Shown here one piece after another: positions 5,029 through 10,305 of a stretch of DNA of 10,305 nt. Position 1 is the first letter of the stretch. Every line of letters begins with the position of its first letter. The stretch is taken from NCBI GenBank assembly GCA_028701555.1, contig JAQVQN010000056.1, positions 1 to 10,305 on the forward strand. Direction: 5' to 3'. Made by a program: the position numbers and the translations under genes. This stretch comes from Kiritimatiellia bacterium. GTDB taxonomy: Bacteria > Verrucomicrobiota > Kiritimatiellia > RFP12 > UBA1067. The notes beneath the pieces are model-generated. The model did no database searches and had not been told where the DNA came from. It saw only the letters and a list, made by a program, of their open reading frames with translations.

Positions 5029-6846
5029 ATGACCACAGAAAACCGTAAAAATCTTTGGACGTCCGCATCAGATTGCTTGGGTAAATCTGGCATGCTAAGC
5101 GTTATCATGCCAGTATATGGCCTGGAATCGGTCATCCGGCGCAATCTTGAGGCTGTCTGCGATTACCTGGCAGGCAACTTGCCTTTTGAGGTGATCCCAG
5201 TTGACGACGGCAGCAGCGACGGCTCGGCCGAGGCGTTGCGCCAGGCAGCAGCAAGAGACCCGGAACATGTTCGGCCGGTCTTCGTCAAAGTCAACGCCGG
5301 TAAAGGCAACGCCTTAAAACGCGGTTTCGCGGCAGCCCGCGGTTCGCATATTCTGCTGCTCGATGGCGACCTGGACCTCTCTCCTTCGCGCCTCACGACC
5401 TTTTTCGATGTCATGCGCGACCAAAACGCCTCGATCGTGATAGGCTCAAAACGGCACCCCGACTCCGTGATCGACTACCCCTGGCACCGGCGTATCGCCA
5501 GTTCTATCTATTACACTTTGGTCTGGATGTTGGTCGGCCTTCCCGTGTCAGACACGCAAACCGGCATGAAACTTTTCACACGCGACGCCTTGGGCTGGGC
5601 GCTTGACCGCATGCTGGTAAAAGCCTTCGCCTTCGACCTTGAAGTCCTTACCATCGCTAACGCCAAGGGCTTCAAAGTCGCGGAAGCCCCGGTCGAGATG
5701 CACTTCGGCAATAAGATCGGCTGTCTGTCTTGGCGCAACGTGGTCCAGGTCATGAACGACACCCTAGCGATCTTTTACCGTCTCCGGATCTTGCGCTATT
5801 ATAGCAGCGTCGAGGTGGCTCCGCCGTCAAATGCGCCCCTTAAAGTGTCGGTGGTGATCGCCTGCCCCGCCCCCAGCCCCTATCTTGCTGAGTGCTTGGA
5901 TGCATTGGAGCGACAGACCTATCGGCATTTTGAGGTCATCGTCTTGCCCGACGCCCCGTCCGAGCTGGGCCCGCGGCCATTCCCGTTGCGTGTGGTCCCT
6001 ACCGGCAAGGCCCGCCCTGCCGAGAAACGCAACAAGGGCTTTGCCGAATCGGGCGCAGATGTCGTGGGCTTTATCGACGACGACGCCTTCCCTGCGCCGA
6101 ACTGGCTGGAACACGCCATCAAGTACTTCACGCTGCCGGATGTCGGCGCGGTCGGCGGACCGGGCGTGACCCCCCCCCACGACCCTTTCATGGCACAGGC
6201 CGGCGGGCGCGTCTATGCCAATCCGCTGGTCTCCGGCAACTTCCGCTACCGTTATGTCGGCGACCGCGTGCGCTCAAGGGTGGACGACTTCCCGAGCTGC
6301 AACCTGCTGGTTAAGTCTGAAACCCTTAAGGCCATCAAAGGTTACCGCACCGATTTCTGGCCGGGCGAAGACACGATCCTGTGCTCGGACATCGTGCTGA
6401 GTCAGGGCCAGCGCATCGTCTACGATCCTTGGGTGCAAGTCTTCCACCACCGCCGCCCGCTGTTCGCCCCCCATCTGCGCCAGATCGGCCGATACGCCCT
6501 GCACCGCGGGCATTTCGCCAAGCGTTTCCCCGCTACCTCCCTGCGCTTGAGTTACCTGATACCGTCGTTTTTTGTGGCAGGCATCATCCTTGGCGCAGCC
6601 TGCGCACCGCTGCACCCTTGGCTCAGAAACGCTTACATCGGCGCCCTCATGTTCTACGCTACCGTCACTTTTGTTTCGTCCTTCTCATTAAGGCCACTGC
6701 TCTGGCTCGTCACATGGCTCGGCGTGATGGCTACCCATATCGTTTACGGGGTGCGCTTCGCCCAAGGGCTGCTCTCGCGCCGCATGCCGTGCGAAGTCGC
6801 GAGTTTCGATCATCCATCCGAAAACCAAGAAAAAGCTCCCGTATGA
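5029..6846 (+). CDS. Tandem two-domain family 2 glycosyltransferase with C-terminal membrane helices
   Basis: A 605 aa protein with two GT-A (family GT2) domains. Domain 1 (about 22-250) resembles polyprenyl-phosphate mannosyltransferases (DPM1-like): MLSVIMPVYG, VDDGSSDGS (58-66), NAGKGNALKRGF (89-100), DGD at 112-114, and DTQTGMKLFTRDA (175-187). Domain 2 (about 271-500) has KVSVVIACP, the metal-binding FIDDDAF (348-354, DDD at 350-352), PSCNLLVKSETL and WPGED (Glu447-Asp448, likely catalytic-base region), as in polysaccharide chain glycosyltransferases. Three hydrophobic segments follow (about 508-526, 536-553, 555-575). It probably transfers sugars to lipid-linked acceptors at the inner face of the cytoplasmic membrane; donors are unknown. 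Single GT2 domains are the norm, so the fusion is notable. No good Shine-Dalgarno precedes 5029; the ATG at 5092 (residue 22), at the edge of domain 1, is an alternative. A run of nine C (6170-6178) lies inside domain 2. The stop overlaps the next gene's start. Confidence 0.9.
   Translation: MTTENRKNLWTSASDCLGKSGMLSVIMPVYGLESVIRRNLEAVCDYLAGNLPFEVIPVDDGSSDGSAEALRQAAARDPEHVRPVFVKVNAGKGNALKRGFAAARGSHILLLDGDLDLSPSRLTTFFDVMRDQNASIVIGSKRHPDSVIDYPWHRRIASSIYYTLVWMLVGLPVSDTQTGMKLFTRDALGWALDRMLVKAFAFDLEVLTIANAKGFKVAEAPVEMHFGNKIGCLSWRNVVQVMNDTLAIFYRLRILRYYSSVEVAPPSNAPLKVSVVIACPAPSPYLAECLDALERQTYRHFEVIVLPDAPSELGPRPFPLRVVPTGKARPAEKRNKGFAESGADVVGFIDDDAFPAPNWLEHAIKYFTLPDVGAVGGPGVTPPHDPFMAQAGGRVYANPLVSGNFRYRYVGDRVRSRVDDFPSCNLLVKSETLKAIKGYRTDFWPGEDTILCSDIVLSQGQRIVYDPWVQVFHHRRPLFAPHLRQIGRYALHRGHFAKRFPATSLRLSYLIPSFFVAGIILGAACAPLHPWLRNAYIGALMFYATVTFVSSFSLRPLLWLVTWLGVMATHIVYGVRFAQGLLSRRMPCEVASFDHPSENQEKAPV
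6170..6178 (+). repeat. Run of nine C within the glycosyltransferase gene
   Basis: Nine consecutive C encode part of Val-Thr-Pro-Pro-His in the second glycosyltransferase domain (around residue 382). One extra C would give a TAA stop at 6312-6314; loss of one C would give a TGA stop at 6398-6400. Either change removes the GED motif and all membrane helices. Such tracts are known slippage sites in phase-variable glycan genes, but none is demonstrated here. Confidence 0.75.
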
Positions 6847-8747
6847 ACACCATGCGCAACCTGACTCTGTTCTTAATCTGCCTCGCCGCGCGTTTCCCGG
6901 CCGACACCGCAAAGCCATCGCATCCCGCGCACACGCAAGCCTCCGCTGTCGCCGAGGCCATCGGGCAAGCCGAAAATACGCACCCGCGCCTGTTCGCCAC
7001 AGCCGCAGAGTTCCAGCGTGTCAAAAACGAGTGCCGTGATTCATCCGCCACGCAAACGGTTTTGGCCCGGATACTCTTTGACGCCGACCAGATGCTGCAG
7101 TTCGAGCCTTGCCGTTATGAAAAAGAAGGGCGCCGACTATTGCAGGTTTCGCGCACTGTCCTCAAACGTGTCACCACGTTAGCTATGGCTTTCCGCATGT
7201 CGGGAAATGCGGTTTATCTGGAACGTTGCCGTACCGAGTTGCTGGCTGTTGCGGCCTTCGATGACTGGAACCCCTCGCATTTCCTGGACGTGGCTGAAAT
7301 GACGCTCGCCTTGGCCATCGGCTATGACTGGCTCTATCATGAGCTGGACGCGGAGACGCGCGCGACCGTGGCCGGTGCCATACTTGAAAAAGGTCTAATA
7401 ACTTCCAAAAAGCATACAGGGTGGGTGCGCGCTTCCAACAACTGGGGACAGGTCTGTCACGCAGGCATGCTGGCCGGAGCTTTGGCACTGATGGATCAAC
7501 ACCCGGACCTGGCCGCCGAGATCACGCACCGCGCCATCGTCAACCTGCCGCTTTCCATGCAGTCAGTGGCACCCAAAGGCTCTTATCCCGAGGGCCCCGG
7601 CTACTGGTCCTACGGCATCAATTTCAACGTGCTGGCCATCGAAATGCTCACAGGAGTGCTGAAATCAGATTTCGGATTGATGGATCTGCCCGGCTTTCAA
7701 CAGACAGCCCTGTACCTAGATCTAGTGACCGGGCCCTCTGGCAAGACCTTCAATTACGCGGATGGCGGCATGGGCCGCGAAACTGACGCCGCCACATGGT
7801 GGTTCGCCAAACGCCTGCAAAGGCCCGACCTGCTGGCATATTTCGAGCGCCACGCCATCCTGAAACATTGCCAGGACAAGCGCCCCGCCGCGCCAAAAAA
7901 AGGCTCCCAACGCCTTTTCCCGCTGACACTGCTCTGGATGCAGCCTGTACCTCAAGACCTTACCACCAGCGCGCCTTTAAACTGGTCTTCCGGCGGCAGC
8001 GTGCCGATAACCATACAGCGATCTGCCTGGGATAACGAGCGGGCTGTCTTCGTGGGCCTAAAGGCCGGGGCACCGGCAGGACCGCACGGGCACATGGATG
8101 CCGGTTCTTTCGTTTATGACTCAGAAGGCTTGCGCTGGGCTTATGACCTCGGTGCTGAAGGCTATCACGGCATAGAATCTCGCGGCATGAACCTGTGGAA
8201 CAGGAAGCAGGACTCTGACCGCTGGAAAATTTTTCGCCTTAACAACTTCAGTCACAACACGTTGGTCATTGGAGGACAGTTGCAACTCGCTAGCGGTGAC
8301 GCAAAAGTCGTTTCATTCATCGACGGGCCTGAGACGGCAGCCGTTCTGGACCTGACCCCGGTCTACACCAATGCCTCCCATGTGACACGCTCAGGAACCT
8401 TGCTGCCCAACGGCGAATACCGACTGACAGACACGCTTCGCGGTCTCGTTCCCGGAACCGTCGTGCGCTGGGGCATGGTCACATCCGCCAAGCCCGACAC
8501 CACGCGCCCCAGCACACTGCTGCTGCGCCAGAAGGGCAAAACGCTCAGACTCAACGCATTGCATTCGGCAGAAACCGTTTGGCAGACTTACGAGGTCGCT
8601 CAGCCGCCAAACCCTTGGGACTCGCCCAACAAGGGCATGGTTATGGTAGGCTTTGAAGCTGTCGCGCCCGCTTCCGGACAACTTGATTTCAAAGTCCTCT
8701 TCACTCCCGGCTTTCTTTTGCCTCCGCCAAACCAGACCGGCCCTTAA
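6843..8747 (+). CDS. Heparinase II/III-like polysaccharide lyase family protein
   Basis: A 634 aa protein. The N-terminus (MNTMRNLTLFLICLAARF) is a probable signal peptide, so it should act outside the cytoplasm. HPRLF (47-51) opens an all-helical, alpha/alpha-toroid-like region with NNWGQVCHAG (199-208, His206) and YPEGPGYWSYG (248-258, Glu250, Tyr254). The heparinase II/III-like beta-sandwich domain follows, marked by GPHGHMDAGSF (413-423, His415/His417) and NNFSHNTLVI (467-476). These are the conserved His/Tyr-bearing motifs of lyases that cut uronic-acid polysaccharides by beta-elimination; the substrate cannot be read from sequence. The ATG overlaps the glycosyltransferase TGA (ATGA at 6843-6846) with only a weak purine stretch upstream, so translation is probably coupled; an in-frame ATG at 6852 is possible. 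The frame is open back to 6381, but that part lies inside the glycosyltransferase gene and is not coding. Pairing with a glycosyltransferase suggests editing or turnover of the cell's own polymer. Confidence 0.88.
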   Translation: MNTMRNLTLFLICLAARFPADTAKPSHPAHTQASAVAEAIGQAENTHPRLFATAAEFQRVKNECRDSSATQTVLARILFDADQMLQFEPCRYEKEGRRLLQVSRTVLKRVTTLAMAFRMSGNAVYLERCRTELLAVAAFDDWNPSHFLDVAEMTLALAIGYDWLYHELDAETRATVAGAILEKGLITSKKHTGWVRASNNWGQVCHAGMLAGALALMDQHPDLAAEITHRAIVNLPLSMQSVAPKGSYPEGPGYWSYGINFNVLAIEMLTGVLKSDFGLMDLPGFQQTALYLDLVTGPSGKTFNYADGGMGRETDAATWWFAKRLQRPDLLAYFERHAILKHCQDKRPAAPKKGSQRLFPLTLLWMQPVPQDLTTSAPLNWSSGGSVPITIQRSAWDNERAVFVGLKAGAPAGPHGHMDAGSFVYDSEGLRWAYDLGAEGYHGIESRGMNLWNRKQDSDRWKIFRLNNFSHNTLVIGGQLQLASGDAKVVSFIDGPETAAVLDLTPVYTNASHVTRSGTLLPNGEYRLTDTLRGLVPGTVVRWGMVTSAKPDTTRPSTLLLRQKGKTLRLNALHSAETVWQTYEVAQPPNPWDSPNKGMVMVGFEAVAPASGQLDFKVLFTPGFLLPPPNQTGP

Positions 8748-8778
8748 ACCTCTAACGCTAATTTCTGGAAATCTTCAG

Positions 8779-10305
8779 ATGCCATCACCTTTTGTACACC
8801 TGCACCTGCACACGAAATACAGCATGCTTGACGGCGCATGCCACATCCTGCCGCTCGTTCAACGCGCCAAGGAACTCGGAATGCCTGCCGTGGCCATGAC
8901 CGACCACGGTGTGATGTACGGTGCCATCGATTTCTACCAAACCTGCGTGAAAAACAACATCAAGCCCATCCTAGGCTGCGAGATATACATCAATGGGCGC
9001 GAGCCACTTTCGGCGCGCGATCCCAAGGTGCCCTATTACCATCTGGTGCTGCTCGCCGCGAACGAAGAGGGCTACCTGAATTTGGCACGCATCAACTCGA
9101 TCGCCCATCTCGAGGGTTTCTATTACAAACCACGTATCGACAAGGATACCCTGCGCGCCCACGCAGGCGGACTGATCGGACTTTCGGCCTGCCTGCATGG
9201 CGAGGTCAACATGCTTCTCAAAGAACGACAGCTCGACGAAGCCGAGAAGGTCGCTCGCGAGTATGTGTCCATGTTCGGCCCCGAGAACTTTTTTCTGGAA
9301 ATGCAGGATCACGGCATACCTGAGCAGAAGACGGTTAACGAAGGTGTGCGCGAACTATGCCGCCGCACCGAGTTGCGCTCGGTCATAACCAACGACGTCC
9401 ACTACCTGCACCGCGAGCACGCCGAGGCCCACGAGGTCATGCTTTGCATCCAGACCTCCACCGTACTCAGTGATCCCAAACGCATGCGCTACGCCACGGA
9501 CGAATTTTATTTCAAATCCCGTGAGGAACTGGGCAAGTTCTTCCCGAATGACGACGCCGCTTTCGAGACCGCCGGTGAGATCGCCGACCGCTGCAACCTT
9601 ACCATGAACTTTTCAGAGGGCAAGGCCGATGACCTGCACTTCCCGGCTTACCAAATTCCTGAAGGGTTCTCCAACGGGCTGGAATATCTCGTCAGTCAGG
9701 GGAAACAAGGCCTGCACCGACATTATGGTTTCGACTTCGCAAATCCCTCGACCGATGCCGAGAAGGCGCTCGTGGAAAGATTTAACTTTGAGGTCGAGAC
9801 CATAAGACAGACCGGGTTTATTAATTATTTCCTTGTGGTAGCTGACTTCATAAACTGGTCGCGTAGCCACGGCGTGCCGGTCGGACCGGGCCGCGGCTCA
9901 GGCGCAGGCTCTCTGCTGGCCTACTCCTTAGGCATTACCCAGATCGACCCCATCCGTTTCGACTTGCTCTTCGAGCGCTTCCTCAACCCGGAACGCGTCT
10001 CTCCGCCGGACTTCGACATCGACTTCTGCCAGTCACGCCGTGAACGAACCATCGAATACGTTAAGCAGAAATACGGTAAGGACCGTGTCGCTCAAATTGT
10101 AACTTTCGGACAACTTGGCGCCAAAACCGTCATTCGCGACACCGCCCGCGTACTCGAGATACCGCTCAACATGGCCAATGAGTATGCCAAGATGATCCCC
10201 GACGACCCGAAAATGACGTTGTCTAAAGCCAAGACCGACAACCCCGCCTTCGCCGTCGCCTGCAACAAAGACCCCAACCTGCAACGCATAATGCGCTATG
10301 CCGAG
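8779..10305 (+). CDS. dnaE: DNA polymerase III alpha subunit, N-terminal 509 residues (runs off the right edge)
   Basis: The catalytic subunit of the replicative polymerase. The frame is open from the ATG at 8779 to the window end, 509 codons of the roughly 1,100-1,200 usual for DnaE. The N-terminal PHP domain has HLHLHTKYSMLDG (7-19) and MTDHG (40-44). The polymerase part begins with GPGRGSGAGSLLAYS (from 369), the phosphate-binding loop of the C-family polymerases, and PDFDIDFC (410-417), whose Asp413 and Asp415 correspond to the catalytic Asp401/Asp403 of E. coli DnaE; ITFGQLGAKTVIRD-like sequence follows. The third catalytic aspartate, tau- and clamp-binding parts lie beyond the edge. Unlike E. 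coli, whose PHP motifs are degraded (HLRVH, TDFT as I recall), the metal-binding HxH and TDHG are intact. The start has only a weak GGAA upstream. It follows the lyase gene by 31 bases on the same strand with no visible terminator, so read-through transcription is possible. Confidence 0.97.
   Translation, partial: MPSPFVHLHLHTKYSMLDGACHILPLVQRAKELGMPAVAMTDHGVMYGAIDFYQTCVKNNIKPILGCEIYINGREPLSARDPKVPYYHLVLLAANEEGYLNLARINSIAHLEGFYYKPRIDKDTLRAHAGGLIGLSACLHGEVNMLLKERQLDEAEKVAREYVSMFGPENFFLEMQDHGIPEQKTVNEGVRELCRRTELRSVITNDVHYLHREHAEAHEVMLCIQTSTVLSDPKRMRYATDEFYFKSREELGKFFPNDDAAFETAGEIADRCNLTMNFSEGKADDLHFPAYQIPEGFSNGLEYLVSQGKQGLHRHYGFDFANPSTDAEKALVERFNFEVETIRQTGFINYFLVVADFINWSRSHGVPVGPGRGSGAGSLLAYSLGITQIDPIRFDLLFERFLNPERVSPPDFDIDFCQSRRERTIEYVKQKYGKDRVAQIVTFGQLGAKTVIRDTARVLEIPLNMANEYAKMIPDDPKMTLSKAKTDNPAFAVACNKDPNLQRIMRYAE

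Noticed and set aside
4923..5144. 73-codon minus-strand frame across the divergent intergenic region
   Set aside because: It overlaps the start of the glycosyltransferase catalytic domain on the opposite strand; no ribosome binding site or recognisable features.
6381..6842. N-terminal extension of the lyase frame by 154 codons
   Set aside because: It lies within the glycosyltransferase gene in another frame, would put the signal peptide in the middle of the protein, and has shadow-like Arg/Pro/Ala-rich composition. The ATG at 6843 gives the classic 4-base overlap.

Overview
The window looks like a chromosomal piece of a Gram-negative, fairly GC-rich bacterium. Three proteins carry lipoprotein signal peptides, two LysM proteins point to a peptidoglycan-containing envelope, and there are two housekeeping genes (hemB, dnaE). 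A Streptomyces-type xylose isomerase relative beside a heparinase-like polysaccharide lyase is a mix I associate with the Verrucomicrobia/Kiritimatiellota/Lentisphaerae/Planctomycetes group. That placement is inference from gene content, not proof.

The window divides at about 4.9 kb into two divergent gene sets. Leftward (minus strand, in transcription order): a TPR/coiled-coil/LysM lipoprotein (4866-3763), a small basic one-helix membrane protein (3584-3384), a second coiled-coil/LysM lipoprotein (3337-2723), hemB (2721-1732), a divergent xylose isomerase (1720-569), and, after a 254-base spacer full of inverted repeats, the 5' part of a further lipoprotein gene that leaves the window at base 1. 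The spacing from the second LysM gene to the isomerase is tight: 1 base between LysM and hemB, and 11 bases between hemB and the isomerase, with the isomerase's Shine-Dalgarno overlapping the hemB stop. These three are very likely co-transcribed.

Rightward (plus strand): a two-domain membrane glycosyltransferase (5029-6846), a heparinase II/III-like polysaccharide lyase whose start overlaps the glycosyltransferase stop by 4 bases (6843-8747), and the first 509 codons of dnaE (8779 to the window end). The first two form a translationally coupled pair that appears to make and cut the same kind of glycan; dnaE follows after 31 bases.

No tRNA, rRNA, CRISPR array, insertion sequence or phage gene was seen, and no gene-free stretch exceeds 300 bases. 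There is no clear new defence or mobile system here. The points most worth a second look are the altered metal ligands in the isomerase, a run of nine C inside the glycosyltransferase gene, the double glycosyltransferase coupled to a lyase, the small membrane gene between two LysM lipoproteins, and the CACGAAG repeat/inverted-repeat element at 360-430.
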